Counted from the stretch's first letter, positions 6,746-15,668 are shown. The stretch: 64,000 nucleotides of DNA from RGIG3701 sp017403345 (GCA_017403345.1 JAFQOH010000194.1:1-64000), one strand, 5' to 3'. Numbers and translations are program-made. The notes: generated from the sequence alone by a model not told the origin.

Positions 6746-9109
6746 ATGTCGAATGCATTTGATCCTTACTATACGTGGCTTGGGATTTCCCCGGCAGAGC
6801 AGCCGCCGAACCATTACCGTCTTCTTGGGATCGCACTTTACGAGAACAATCCGGACGTGATCTCTAATGCTGCCGACCGGCAGATGGCGCACATTCGGAC
6901 TTTTCAGAGCGGAAAGCATTCCAAAGAATCTCAGAAACTGCTTAATGAACTTTCTGCGGCACGAGTCGTTCTTCTGAATCCCGCAAGTCGTGCTATGTAT
7001 GACACGCAGCTTCGTTCTGCGATGTACACGGCAATGCAGGCAGACTACGCAGCGAGACAGGCCGCGGTGCAGGCAGTCATGCCGGACCAAGTCGTAATGC
7101 AGCCGGACTATGCTGCGATGCAGAGGGAAAGGGAGATGGCGATGAGACAGGCCGCTCCGCCGCCGGTCCAGCCTCAGTTTCTTAGCGAGAGCAACCCGCG
7201 CAAGTCGTCTGGTTCGAAGAAACGGAAACCGCAGAAAAAGGATCCTACTCCCATTTACGCAGCGGTCGGCGGCGGTGCGGTCGCACTGATCGCAGCATTT
7301 TTGATATTTTCCGGAGGCTCAGACAAAAAAACGGAAGAGATCGCCAAGGTACCGGAATCTTCCATTGAAGACCCGCTGGCAGGCGTCAGCGCGGGGATGG
7401 AAATGGTGGAAACTTCGAATGATCTTGAATTCCGTCCTGCTCAGGAAAATGTGATGGAAGAGATCGAGAAGAAGGAAAAGGAAAAAAAAGAGAAGAAAGA
7501 AGAGAAAGCGAAAGCCGCAGAAGATGATGAAGCCTTTGACCTGAGCGGGGCGGGCGATTCGCTCAACGATCCGGTCCATCTCTCCGAAGAGGATCTGGGC
7601 TACGAAAAACCAGAAACGAAAAAGAAAACGGGATCGGAAGTTCAAAAATCAGCTCCAAACTCCGAGGAAGACGTTGCTGCGGAACCCGAAAAAAAGAAGA
7701 ACGACTCTGGAATTTCCCGTGAAACGATCGAAAATTTGGGACGCGGAGCGGCACTGCACACTCCGTCCAGCCGTGAAACGATGATGAAATTCTACGGAGC
7801 GGATACGGCGAAAACGCAGGCAGGAATTGCGTCGGCAGTCGAATGGCTCATGGAAAAAATGCTCAAGGACAAAAAAACGTCCTACTGGAATTTCGATCAT
7901 GCGATCCTTGCCAGCGGCAAACCGCGTCCGAATGCGCGCAAGTATCAGAATCCAGGGCTTGCGAAAGAGAATCCCGTTTCGGCAACTTCTTTGGCGATGA
8001 TGGCGATTTTAGGGTCGGGTGAACTGGACGAAAAGGACATGGCGGCACTGCAGCGCGTGATCCTTGCGTTCATGAATTCGTCCAGCCCGGTTTCTGATGA
8101 GCAGGTCCTTCCGGCGATGCGTGAAAATGCGAAGCGGATCGAAGCAACGCTTGCGGTGGAGAAGGACATTCGGCCGGGATTTCATCCGCATGCGTGGGGA
8201 ACTGCGGCGGTTTGCGACTACATTTCTCTGACGCGTGAAATGACGGACCGTAAGGGAAAACAGCTGGAGGCGGTCTCGCAGTTCGCGCAGGCTTTGGTAA
8301 AACACATTGGCCGGCAGCAGCTCGTGGATGGCGGATTTCCGGAAGTGGAACGGAAAGTCACGATCGATTTCACGATGGATCCGGCAAAGAGTTCCGTAAA
8401 AGGAAACATTACTTCGACGGTCTGGAATCTCATTGCGCTGAAATCGGCACGAGATGCCGGGATCGCGGTACCGAACAACGTCATCATGAAAGCGAATGAA
8501 TTCCTTTTGACGCAGATCCAGCTTTTGAGCAAGAAAAAGAAAAATTTCGAAAATCTTTCCGCTTTGGAATTGCGGGATATGCAGGCCGCGTTTTTCGGGA
8601 TCCAGATCTTCGGAAAGAAGACGCCGGAATATTCAGACGCACTTACGGTCGCATCGCAGGTCCTCGACAGCTATGATGCCGATCATTTGGAAGGGAATTT
8701 CTTTGCCTCGATGCTTCTGCGTGACCTTCAAGGGGACGTTTGGGACCGCTGGAATGAAACAGTTTACCCGGACTATCTCAAGAATCAGGCTGTGGACGAA
8801 GTGGAAGTCGGAAGCTGGTTTTACGGTGAGGAAGACATCAATAATGAGGGGGGAAGACTTTACTGTACCGCCATAACGCTTCTGATCCTGGAATCCTACT
8901 ATCGTTACGAACCGCTGCGTTCCTTTAAGGAGTTTGATGCGTACGAGGCGGAAAAGGAAAAAATGCTGGATCCTGAAACGGGGGCGGAGGCAATGGCAGC
9001 TCAGGTGATGGACGATCAGGCGCCGGCATCCGGGAACGCATTCGCTTTTGAGCGTCCGCCGCTTGAAGAGGAGGAAGAAGAGCCTGCGGAGGACAGTTCG
9101 GACGAATAG
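6746..9109 (+). CDS. J-like domain / transmembrane / helical-toroid protein
   Basis: A 787-residue protein with four parts. Residues 1-90 (FDPYYTWLGISPAEQPPNHY..LLNELSAARVVLLNPASRAMYD) are the J-like module common in planctomycete membrane proteins; the HPD triad of true DnaJ is absent. A Met/Gln-rich linker leads to one membrane helix at about 168-190 (AVGGGAVALIAAFLIF). Next is a highly charged Lys/Glu stretch. From about 350 to 740 are paired helices with WNFDHA, GFHPHAWGTAAVCDY, DGGFPEVE and GRLYCTAITLLILESYYRY, like the alpha/alpha toroid of prenyltransferase/squalene-cyclase repeats. An acidic tail closes it. The N-terminus would be cytoplasmic and the toroid outside. No catalytic function can be assigned. 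ATG 6746 is where homology begins; the open frame extends upstream without a ribosome site. Confidence 0.8.
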   Translation: MSNAFDPYYTWLGISPAEQPPNHYRLLGIALYENNPDVISNAADRQMAHIRTFQSGKHSKESQKLLNELSAARVVLLNPASRAMYDTQLRSAMYTAMQADYAARQAAVQAVMPDQVVMQPDYAAMQREREMAMRQAAPPPVQPQFLSESNPRKSSGSKKRKPQKKDPTPIYAAVGGGAVALIAAFLIFSGGSDKKTEEIAKVPESSIEDPLAGVSAGMEMVETSNDLEFRPAQENVMEEIEKKEKEKKEKKEEKAKAAEDDEAFDLSGAGDSLNDPVHLSEEDLGYEKPETKKKTGSEVQKSAPNSEEDVAAEPEKKKNDSGISRETIENLGRGAALHTPSSRETMMKFYGADTAKTQAGIASAVEWLMEKMLKDKKTSYWNFDHAILASGKPRPNARKYQNPGLAKENPVSATSLAMMAILGSGELDEKDMAALQRVILAFMNSSSPVSDEQVLPAMRENAKRIEATLAVEKDIRPGFHPHAWGTAAVCDYISLTREMTDRKGKQLEAVSQFAQALVKHIGRQQLVDGGFPEVERKVTIDFTMDPAKSSVKGNITSTVWNLIALKSARDAGIAVPNNVIMKANEFLLTQIQLLSKKKKNFENLSALELRDMQAAFFGIQIFGKKTPEYSDALTVASQVLDSYDADHLEGNFFASMLLRDLQGDVWDRWNETVYPDYLKNQAVDEVEVGSWFYGEEDINNEGGRLYCTAITLLILESYYRYEPLRSFKEFDAYEAEKEKMLDPETGAEAMAAQVMDDQAPASGNAFAFERPPLEEEEEEPAEDSSDE

Positions 9110-9270
9110 TCGTCTGGGGCTTCAAAGTTTTTGCGGATCCATTCAGAAGAAATACTGGAAGCCGTCTCGGTTGATTCCGTTTCGGCTTCGTTTTTAAGAA
9201 TATTTTTAGGTCAAGTGTCGGTCGCGCTAACACAGCGGACCGGTTGGTTTCATTTTTCAGGAGAAAATTC

Positions 9271-10464
9271 ATGCTCAAAGGCAATGCCATCATTGGTCAG
9301 AGCGGCGGTCCGACGTCCGTCATCAATTCCAGTCTTTGCGGAGTCATTCAGGCTTGTGCGAAGTACCCCGAAGCGATCGAAAAGATCTACGGAATGCGCT
9401 ACGGTATCGAAGGATTCATGCAGGAGATGCTCATTGATTTGGGTGCCGAACGTGCGGAGATCGTGGAAGGACTCAAGACGACTCCGTCCAGTGCGCTGGG
9501 AAGCTGCCGCCACAAGCTGCAGGATGCGGATTTTCCGGTCGTGCTTGAACTGTTCAAAAAGTACAATATTCGGTACTATTTCCTCATCGGCGGAAACGAC
9601 ACGATGGACACGATCCACCGCATTGAAAAATACTGTCGTGAGCAGGGATACGATCTGGTCGGCGTTGGTATTCCGAAGACCGTGGACAACGACCTCTTTG
9701 CGACGGACCATACGCCGGGATTCGGTTCTGCTGCCCGTTACGTGGCGCTTTCGGTCTTGCAGGCCGGTATGCTTGCCCGCGACATGAAGAAAGTCGACCA
9801 GTTCGTCGTTTTCCAGACGGTCGGACGTTCTGCCGGATGGCTTCCGGCTGCGGCTGCGTGTGCGAAACGTGCGGAAGATGACGCGCCGCACATCATTCTC
9901 GTTCCGGAACGCCCGTTCGACACGGACAAATTCCTGGCGGAAGCTAAAGAAGCGTACGAGAAGTACGGCTGGGTCAGCGTTGTGTGCGGTGAAGGCGTCT
10001 GTTTTGCAGACGGCACTCCGATCAGTGCGACGAGCGTGAATGACCGGTTCGGCAACAAAGAATTCGGCGCCATGGGCGGAACGAGCGCGGCGATGGTCCT
10101 GCACCAGCTCCTTTCCAAGACGTTCGGATGGCGCGGTGAATTCCAGGTCACCGAATCGCTCCAGATGTGCGGTGCGGACCGTGCGATGCCGAATGACATT
10201 GAAGAAGCGTACGCCTGCGGTGCCCGCGCGGTGGAACTGGCGGTCGAAGGAACCAGCGGCGTGATGGTCACGATCCAGCGTGAATCGAATTCTCCGTACA
10301 CCTGGTCGCTCGGAACGGCCCCGCTGAAAGAAGTGGCGCTCGGCGAGAAACCGATGCCGGACGAATTCATCTGCGAAGACCGCAGTTTCGTTACGGAAGC
10401 GTGCCTTGAGTACCTGCGTCCGCTGGTCGGAGAGCTGCCGACGTACGTGCGTTTTGAAGGCTAA
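9271..10464 (+). CDS. pfp: 6-phosphofructokinase, pyrophosphate-dependent type
   Basis: The protein phosphorylates fructose 6-phosphate in glycolysis, by its motifs using pyrophosphate reversibly. It opens with AIIGQSGGPTSVINSS (nucleotide loop), has GGNDTMDT near residue 107 in place of GGDGS of ATP enzymes, PKTVDNDL near 135 with the Lys typical of PPi enzymes, then GRSAGWLPA and GGTSAAMVLH. At 397 residues it matches the short PPi-PFK class. ATG 9271 has AGGAG eight bases upstream; an in-frame start at 9244 lacks one. Substrate preference is inferred from motifs only. It stands alone between the J-like gene and the HNH gene. Confidence 0.9.
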   Translation: MLKGNAIIGQSGGPTSVINSSLCGVIQACAKYPEAIEKIYGMRYGIEGFMQEMLIDLGAERAEIVEGLKTTPSSALGSCRHKLQDADFPVVLELFKKYNIRYYFLIGGNDTMDTIHRIEKYCREQGYDLVGVGIPKTVDNDLFATDHTPGFGSAARYVALSVLQAGMLARDMKKVDQFVVFQTVGRSAGWLPAAAACAKRAEDDAPHIILVPERPFDTDKFLAEAKEAYEKYGWVSVVCGEGVCFADGTPISATSVNDRFGNKEFGAMGGTSAAMVLHQLLSKTFGWRGEFQVTESLQMCGADRAMPNDIEEAYACGARAVELAVEGTSGVMVTIQRESNSPYTWSLGTAPLKEVALGEKPMPDEFICEDRSFVTEACLEYLRPLVGELPTYVRFEG

Positions 10465-10525
10465 ATGGTTTACGGCAGCCGGAATTTCGGGAGTTTCTGA
10501 AAATCGGGGATTTTGGGGAATTTTT

Positions 10526-10565
10526 GGAGATTTCTGGAGATTTCTGGAGATTTCTGGAGATTTCT
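10526..10565. repeat. 10-bp tandem repeat downstream of pfp
   Basis: Four copies of GGAGATTTCT in the 178-base gap between pfp and the HNH gene; no gene crosses them. Confidence 0.85.
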
Positions 10566-10588
10566 GGGAATGCCGTGAATGAAGAGTA

Positions 10589-10618
10589 AAAGCCTCTCCT
10601 GTTTGCGGGGGAGGCTTT
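10589..10618 (+). terminator. Hairpin after pfp, possible terminator
   Basis: AAAGCCTCTCC pairs with GGGGAGGCTTT around an 8-nt loop. The T run after the stem is short, so termination efficiency is doubtful. Confidence 0.55.
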
Positions 10619-10642
10619 CCTGTCGGTCAGGAGATTTCTTTC

Positions 10643-11272
10643 ATGAAGCAGATCGTCAAAACCAACGCACCGGATTTTTTTCAGGAGTATCTAAGGACGC
10701 ACCGGAATTTGAGCTGGGAACGGTTCAGTCGGCCGGATGCTTCTGATGTGAAGGGGAGGTTTGGGGAATTTTTGCGGGAAGAGCAGGGATTTTTGTGCTG
10801 CTACTGCGAAGAAGAGATCGTGAAGGGGAGCTGCCACATCGAGCATTTTAAGCCAAAAAGCTGTTTCCCGGACTATGCGCTTGACTACTTCAATCTTTTT
10901 GCGAGCTGTAACGGCTGCGGGACCAAGGGGGATCTGACGTGCGGGATGAAGAAGCGGAACATTTACTTTCCGACGCTCATTTCACCTTCCGATCCGACTT
11001 GCGAAACGCGATTTCTCTACACTGCGGACGGTCAGATACTGCCTGTGGACGAAAAGGACGAAAATGCTTGGCAGACGATCGCGCTTTTGGGACTGAATGC
11101 ACCGAAACTCCGTCGACGCCGTGAGATGGTCTGGCAGGAGATCGAGAATTTGCGGACGCTCTTTGCTCCGGAAGATTTTTCACACTATATTGAGCTTCGT
11201 CTGCAAAAAAGTGCGAAAGGCCGTTTCTGCGAGTTCTGGACGACCGTGCGTTACTTTGGCGAGGAGAGCTGA
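10643..11272 (+). CDS. HNH endonuclease of the PtuB / retron-effector type, without partner
   Basis: A 209-residue protein with the architecture of the TIGR02646 HNH family, which includes PtuB of the Septu defence system and the HNH effector of some retrons. Seen directly: CCYCEEEI near residue 51 (first zinc Cys pair), CHIEHFKPKS near 64 (HNH core), DYFNLFASCNGCGTKGD (second Cys pair and Asn), and a helical C-terminal half. In Septu the nuclease works with the ATPase PtuA; none is adjacent here, as upstream is pfp and downstream a ceramidase. It may be a solitary defence nuclease, a remnant, or a housekeeping member of the family. ATG is preceded by CAGGAGATTTC. Confidence 0.82.
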   Translation: MKQIVKTNAPDFFQEYLRTHRNLSWERFSRPDASDVKGRFGEFLREEQGFLCCYCEEEIVKGSCHIEHFKPKSCFPDYALDYFNLFASCNGCGTKGDLTCGMKKRNIYFPTLISPSDPTCETRFLYTADGQILPVDEKDENAWQTIALLGLNAPKLRRRREMVWQEIENLRTLFAPEDFSHYIELRLQKSAKGRFCEFWTTVRYFGEES

Positions 11273-11290
11273 CCTGACGGCAAAGGAAAG

Positions 11291-11323
11291 AAAAAAGGAG
11301 AAACGAGCGGATCTCATTTCTCC
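11291..11323 (-). terminator. Terminator of the ceramidase gene
   Basis: On the minus strand GGAGAAA..TTTCTCC (inner GAG/CTC pairing) is followed by six T residues, 47 bases past the ceramidase stop. In the plus direction there is no T run, so it serves the minus gene. Confidence 0.75.
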
Positions 11324-11369
11324 CAAAAGACTGAATTTTCAGGCGATTTCTTTTTCAAACTGGTTCAAC

Positions 11370-12890
11370 TTACTCGGCAAACACTCTCTCGATGGCCTTT
11401 AGAGTTTCTTCTACGAGCATCAAACCGCCCTCTGGTCCCACCATGTTGGAAGCAGGAACGGCACCATATCCGCCGCCTTTCACGGCAAATTCTGTCGGCA
11501 GGTAGGTCCCGCATGCTGGACGTCCGGACGCTAGCTGGATGACGAACGTCTGTACTGCTTTGGAACGGGCTTTCATCTGGATACCGAAATCGGTGTAGAG
11601 TTCAAACTGGTTCGTGCAGAGCACGATGTCGCCAAGGCGCAGCACACAGGCACTTGTTGGGTAGGTCGGACCGGGATTTTCTTTTGCAAATTCGTAGCGT
11701 TTGATCGTGCGCCGATGCCAGTTCATCTGTCCGAAAGCCGATGAAGATCCCGTTTTTTCGTATTCTGCTTCAAGCCGTTTCGACTCGGAGAGCGCAGTCT
11801 GGTACTCTTTTTCCGTGATGAGACGCTGGGGAAGGTCAAGTGCAAGGTACTCGAATTTCATGACAGGGTCTTCTTTTTTGTCGGACGCGATCAGGCCGTA
11901 AATATCGTCTACCGCGACGGCGATCCTTCGGCCGAGTTCCTCGACACGTGAAAGTTCCCTCAGCCGCGTCATGCGTTCTTCCGCGGCACTCCGATAGCGA
12001 ATGTGCGGAGACTGGTCACCGGCGGCGCCGCACATTCCGAGAACGACGACTTCTTCACCGTATTTGGCGCGGATCCGATTTCTAGCTCTTCCCCAGAAAT
12101 CCGCGTCGAGATAGTAAAGATGCTCATTTTCCTGTGACGGGCATGCGATATTCAGGAGCATGGCCGTCAGTTTGTCGTTTTTATCCCAGATACAGAGTGC
12201 ATTCAGGTCATTGTCGGTCATTCCTTCGATGCTGCGGAAATTCGGACGGTCCGTCTTTCCGTACATTACGGCCGAACCGTCTGCGTAAACTGCCCGCCGA
12301 TTGTACGCAATGTTCACGAAACCGAGTCCGTAACCGTACCGAGACGGGACCTGACTTTCCCATGCTTTTCGGATCGCAGGGATCAGTTTAGCCAGAACGA
12401 ACTGCGTGTACTCGCTTGCGTGCATGATGTCGGCATTTTCCGGAAGATCACCGGGGTCGTTTCCAATATTCGGACCGGCGTGCGTGTGCGTGGCGCAGAG
12501 GATGATGTTTTCGGACGGCACTTCCGGAAATTCTTCCTGGAGCCTTTTTCGGAATTCCACGTTGAACGGCTCGCGGATCGACACGACGTCCATACTGATG
12601 AGGATCGCGGGGGTCGATCTTCCCTCTTTCACGGAATTCAGCGCCAGGATGTTCGCCGTGATGGGCGTGTTTGCACCTTTGGAGATCCGCGTGTAGAACT
12701 GGCCTGAGAGTGTCACGGGACGCTCCGGTGTGATGTCGAGCGAGACGGCTCCGGCATAGAAACCGTCTGCGGTCGGCGTTTCTGCGGCGTGTGCGTACAC
12801 ACTTGAAAAAAACACAAAAATCGAGACAAAAAATGCGGCATAGGCCGGCTGGATGATCGGATGGATCAGGCGGGATAGAATGCGTTTCAT
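11370..12890 (-). CDS. Secreted neutral/alkaline ceramidase-like protein
   Basis: The family hydrolyses ceramide to sphingosine and fatty acid; several planctomycete members have untested substrates. A signal peptide (hydrophobic AAFFVSIFVFFSSVYAHA, cleaved before AETPT) is followed by the ceramidase N-terminal fold: FYAGAVSLDITPE, SGQFYTRISKGANTPI, ILISMDVVSI, LCATHTHAGPNIG (metal-binding His pair), NIACPSQENEH, and GMCGAAGDQSPH. The 506-residue length fits the catalytic domain without the extra C-terminal immunoglobulin-like domain. ATG 12890 is chosen because an AAAGGA site lies upstream and the signal peptide begins there; the longer frame to 13127 overlaps the promoter. The leader contains six 12-bp repeats. 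Confidence 0.85.
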   Translation of the reverse strand: MKRILSRLIHPIIQPAYAAFFVSIFVFFSSVYAHAAETPTADGFYAGAVSLDITPERPVTLSGQFYTRISKGANTPITANILALNSVKEGRSTPAILISMDVVSIREPFNVEFRKRLQEEFPEVPSENIILCATHTHAGPNIGNDPGDLPENADIMHASEYTQFVLAKLIPAIRKAWESQVPSRYGYGLGFVNIAYNRRAVYADGSAVMYGKTDRPNFRSIEGMTDNDLNALCIWDKNDKLTAMLLNIACPSQENEHLYYLDADFWGRARNRIRAKYGEEVVVLGMCGAAGDQSPHIRYRSAAEERMTRLRELSRVEELGRRIAVAVDDIYGLIASDKKEDPVMKFEYLALDLPQRLITEKEYQTALSESKRLEAEYEKTGSSSAFGQMNWHRRTIKRYEFAKENPGPTYPTSACVLRLGDIVLCTNQFELYTDFGIQMKARSKAVQTFVIQLASGRPACGTYLPTEFAVKGGGYGAVPASNMVGPEGGLMLVEETLKAIERVFAE

Positions 12891-12977
12891 GAAAATGGTC
12901 CTTTTTTTAGGGAGCGTTAGGGCGGGAAACGGCAGGAGGAAGAGAAGATGCAGAACATTTCTGGACGAACATTCGGA

Positions 12978-13049
12978 GAACTTCCGTCTGAACTTCCGTC
13001 TGAACTTCCGTCTGAACTTCCGTCTGAACTTCCGTCTGAACTTCCGTCT
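12978..13049. repeat. 12-bp tandem repeat in the ceramidase leader
   Basis: Six copies of GAACTTCCGTCT (plus strand), lying between the predicted transcription start near 13092 and the ATG at 12890 on the minus strand. Although the unit is a multiple of three, the frame across it starts inside the promoter and is not a credible protein. Confidence 0.9.
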
Positions 13050-13098
13050 GCGGTGCTTCTTTCGTCTGCCTGTACGTTCGGCAAGTGCCGACTCTGTG

Positions 13099-13127
13099 AT
13101 TTTAGCAGAATGCCGCCAAAATGTCAA
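13099..13127 (-). promoter_or_regulatory. Promoter of the ceramidase gene
   Basis: Perfect TTGACA (13127-13122), 17 bases, TAAAAT (13104-13099) on the minus strand. The predicted leader is about 200 nt and holds the 12-bp repeats. Confidence 0.87.
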
Positions 13128-13177
13128 GATGCGCTCCCGAAATTTTTCGTTTCGGAAAAAGGAACGGGAGGGGGGAA

Positions 13178-13206
13178 TTGACCTTTACGCCGTTTTGTGC
13201 TATGAT
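13178..13206 (+). promoter_or_regulatory. Promoter of the UbiA-family gene
   Basis: TTGACC (13178-13183), 17 bases, TATGAT (13201-13206). It is divergent from the ceramidase promoter, the two -35 boxes being about 50 bases apart. The leader to ATG 13358 would be about 145 nt. Confidence 0.75.
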
Positions 13207-13357
13207 TAGCGGCAGGACGCGGAGCTGTGCGGGCCGTACTGCTTTGGCAGGACTGCGTTAGGGACCGACTGGTTTTCATGCAGTCTTTTTTCATGCATCC
13301 GTCTGTTTTCGGAGCGGCCTTTCACGGATCCGTCCATTTGCATAGAAAGGATCTTTT

Positions 13358-14371
13358 ATGAAAAAATTTTTGGCACTGCTTCAGCTGGTGCGTTTTCCGA
13401 ATGTTTTTGCGATTTTAGCGGACATTTTTACGGTCGCGTTCCTGATGGCATTTCTGCAGAATGTTTCCCCGGAAAGCTGGGCGGCATACGGTCTTTCCGG
13501 GCTTGGAGCGGTACTGCTTTACTGGGCGGGCATGATCCTGAACGACGTTTTCGATCTTCAGGAAGATTCCATCCTGCGCAAAGACCGGCCGCTCCCTTCG
13601 GGGAGGATTTCTTTGGCGGGCGCACGCAGAACTGGCTGGAGTTTTTTAGCTGCTGGAGTACTTATCGCGGGGCTGCCTGGTCAATTCGTTTTACCGACCG
13701 GAGGACTTTCGCCGACACTTTTCATTGCGCCGCTGCTGGCTGTCTGCATCCTGTTGTACGATGCGAAGTTGAAAAATACGCCGCTTGGTCCATTTTTTAT
13801 GGGGACCTGCCGCGGTCTGAACGTCCTGCTTTTTCTTTCATTTTGGCCGCTTGCCGAGCTGGCGGGAGTGGGGAGTGCTGCTGGAAGAGCCGCTGGGATC
13901 CCCTCGCCGATCCTGCTCTATCCGCTTGCGCTGACGCTTTTCATTACGGGCGTGACGTTCTACGCGCGCTGTGAGACGGAAGACGCGCCGGAAGCGGGGG
14001 TACGGCGTCCCGGAGTCGGAGCGATGCTTTTCTCCGTGCTGCTTTCAGCCGGTGCGCTTGCTCTCCTGATCCGATTTCCGGTCATGATGGCGCAGCACTA
14101 TCCCGGCGGGATCTCTCCGCTTTTTCAGGCGGAACCGTGGCGTTGGATCATGCTTTTGGTCTTCCTGATGCTCTTTCTGGCCTTCCGGTCCGCCGTTTCG
14201 TATTTTCAAGGGCCTCTTGCGACGCGGAATGCCGTTCGTCAGGCACTTTTTACGGTCTTTCTCATCGATGCTGCTCTCGTCACGGCTGTGTGTCCGCTCG
14301 GATGTGCGCTCGTGATCTTTGCGCTCTTTTTTTGTGCAAACTTTATAGGAAAGTGGGTCTACAGTACGTGA
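13358..14371 (+). CDS. UbiA-family prenyltransferase
   Basis: A 337-residue integral membrane protein with about eight hydrophobic helices. The aspartate-rich prenyl-diphosphate site NDVFDLQEDSILRKDRPLPSG lies near residues 62-80 (the NDxxDxxxD signature, then RPLPSG); a second acidic cluster, LLYDAKLKNTPLG, follows near residue 130, as in UbiA enzymes. The family transfers prenyl chains to quinone, heme, chlorophyll-like or sugar acceptors; the acceptor cannot be read here and no quinone gene is adjacent. The related EboC group is one alternative. ATG has AAAGG eight bases upstream. Confidence 0.85.
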   Translation: MKKFLALLQLVRFPNVFAILADIFTVAFLMAFLQNVSPESWAAYGLSGLGAVLLYWAGMILNDVFDLQEDSILRKDRPLPSGRISLAGARRTGWSFLAAGVLIAGLPGQFVLPTGGLSPTLFIAPLLAVCILLYDAKLKNTPLGPFFMGTCRGLNVLLFLSFWPLAELAGVGSAAGRAAGIPSPILLYPLALTLFITGVTFYARCETEDAPEAGVRRPGVGAMLFSVLLSAGALALLIRFPVMMAQHYPGGISPLFQAEPWRWIMLLVFLMLFLAFRSAVSYFQGPLATRNAVRQALFTVFLIDAALVTAVCPLGCALVIFALFFCANFIGKWVYST

Positions 14372-14509
14372 GTAAAATTTTTAGATACTGTTGACGGCGT
14401 TTTGGGCCGCGGGGCGTTTTCTGGCCGCAGGATCAATGGCAGTCTGAGGAAGACCGAGCGGCGAAGAGAACCGAAGAAACCCGGTGAACCCCGAAGAAAC
14501 CAGAGATTC

Positions 14510-14549
14510 AAAAAGAGCCGATTTCATGAAGAAGAGAAAGCGGCTCTTT
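14510..14549 (-). terminator. Probable terminator of the epimerase gene
   Basis: On the minus strand AAAGAGCCG pairs with CGGCTCTTT (20-nt loop), followed by a short T run, about 70 bases past the stop. Confidence 0.65.
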
Positions 14550-14564
14550 GCGTATCCGGGGGCA

Positions 14565-14620
14565 GATCGTTCTGTGCGGATCGTTCTGTGCGGATCGTTC
14601 TTTGCGGATCGTTCTGTGCA
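14565..14620. repeat. 14-bp tandem repeat between UbiA and epimerase genes
   Basis: Four copies of GATCGTTCTGTGCG with two substitutions in total, ending two bases before the epimerase stop codon (14622). The unit is not a multiple of three and lies outside the gene. Confidence 0.9.
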
Positions 14621-14621
14621 T

Positions 14622-15668
14622 CTACGCACTCTCGATGACGCGGCCGGCCCAGTCGCGCTGAGCAAGGTACCATTCGATGGTCTGCGCGATCCCCTCCTGG
14701 AAATTCCAGACCGGTTCCCAGCCGAGGATGGTCCGGGCGCGTGAGATGTCTGCGTGTGTTCGGGCAACGTCTGCCGGATGCGCAGGGTGACGCTCGATAC
14801 GCGGAGTCTTACCGAGCTGTTCCGCGATCGTCTCGATGAGCTGGTTGACTGTGTATGTGTGGTCGCCGCCCAAATTGAAGATCGAAAAACCGACCGGCTG
14901 GAGAGAACGAACGACCCCGGAGGCAATGTCGCGGCAGTAGGTAAAATCGCGGGCCTGCGTACCGTCTCCGTAAAGGCAGAGCGGTTTTTCAGAGGCGATC
15001 GCATGAATGAAGCGCAGGATACTCATGTCGGGCCTGCCTGCGGGTCCGTAAACGGTAAAGAAGCGCAGTACCGAGACGTCGAGCCCATGAAGGTGACGGT
15101 AGCTGCAAACGAGAACTTCCGCCGCTTTTTTACTTGCTGCGTACGGAGAGCAGGGCGAGTCCGTCGGCTGGTCTTCCCGAAAGATTTCCGCTTGGGAATT
15201 TCCGTAGACGCTCGAGGAAGAGGCGAGAACGAATTTCCGGGTCGCAGAATTACGGCAAAGTTCCAGAAGATTCAGCGTCCCCGTCACGTTCGTCTCGAAG
15301 TAGATCCAAGGATCGAGCGTCGAATAGCGTACGCCTGCACGAGCGGCAAGATGGATGCACGCCGAGAAGGACGTCCGGCCTTCCTTTCGGAGCGTTTCGT
15401 GAAAAAAATGCTCCAAAGCCGGCCGGTCCGTAATGCTCAGCTCGTGAAAGTGAAATTTGGGAAACCGTTTCAATTGCGCGAGCCGCCAGTCTTTTAGAAG
15501 TACCGGGTAGGCATCGTTCCGGTCATCCAGACCGTAGACCGTGTGCCCTGCCTCCAGAAGCAGCTCCGCAACATTCGACGCAATGAATCCGGCACACCCC
15601 GTCAGCAGATAGACGTTTTTCGCATCCGTATCTGCATCAAGTAAGGGAATTTTTGTATTTTCGGGCAT
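14622..15668 (-). CDS. NAD-dependent nucleotide-sugar epimerase/dehydratase
   Basis: An extended short-chain dehydrogenase of 348 residues. The NAD-binding loop TGCAGFIASNVAELLLEAGH is at about residues 23-42, then HLAARAGVRYS, the catalytic SSSVYG with Y176-AASK-K180 (PYAASKKAAE), RFFTVYGPAGRPDM, and DGTQARDFTYCRDIA. These are closest to UDP-glucuronate 4-epimerase and related capsule enzymes; UDP-galacturonate formation is the best guess, with other sugar epimerases possible. A GGAGG ribosome site lies just before ATG 15668. It is a single gene, with no glycosyltransferase beside it. Confidence 0.85.
   Translation of the reverse strand: MPENTKIPLLDADTDAKNVYLLTGCAGFIASNVAELLLEAGHTVYGLDDRNDAYPVLLKDWRLAQLKRFPKFHFHELSITDRPALEHFFHETLRKEGRTSFSACIHLAARAGVRYSTLDPWIYFETNVTGTLNLLELCRNSATRKFVLASSSSVYGNSQAEIFREDQPTDSPCSPYAASKKAAEVLVCSYRHLHGLDVSVLRFFTVYGPAGRPDMSILRFIHAIASEKPLCLYGDGTQARDFTYCRDIASGVVRSLQPVGFSIFNLGGDHTYTVNQLIETIAEQLGKTPRIERHPAHPADVARTHADISRARTILGWEPVWNFQEGIAQTIEWYLAQRDWAGRVIESA

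Larger units (their letters stand above)
12891..13357. other. Divergent intergenic region, ceramidase / UbiA
   Basis: About 465 bases holding back-to-back promoters and the repeat-bearing ceramidase leader. The plus-strand frames here read through the repeats and have no domain. Confidence 0.6.

Noticed and set aside
12891..13127. N-terminal extension of the ceramidase (Arg/Lys/Phe repeats)
   Set aside because: The frame begins inside a near-consensus promoter, and the signal peptide with its ribosome site starts at 12890.
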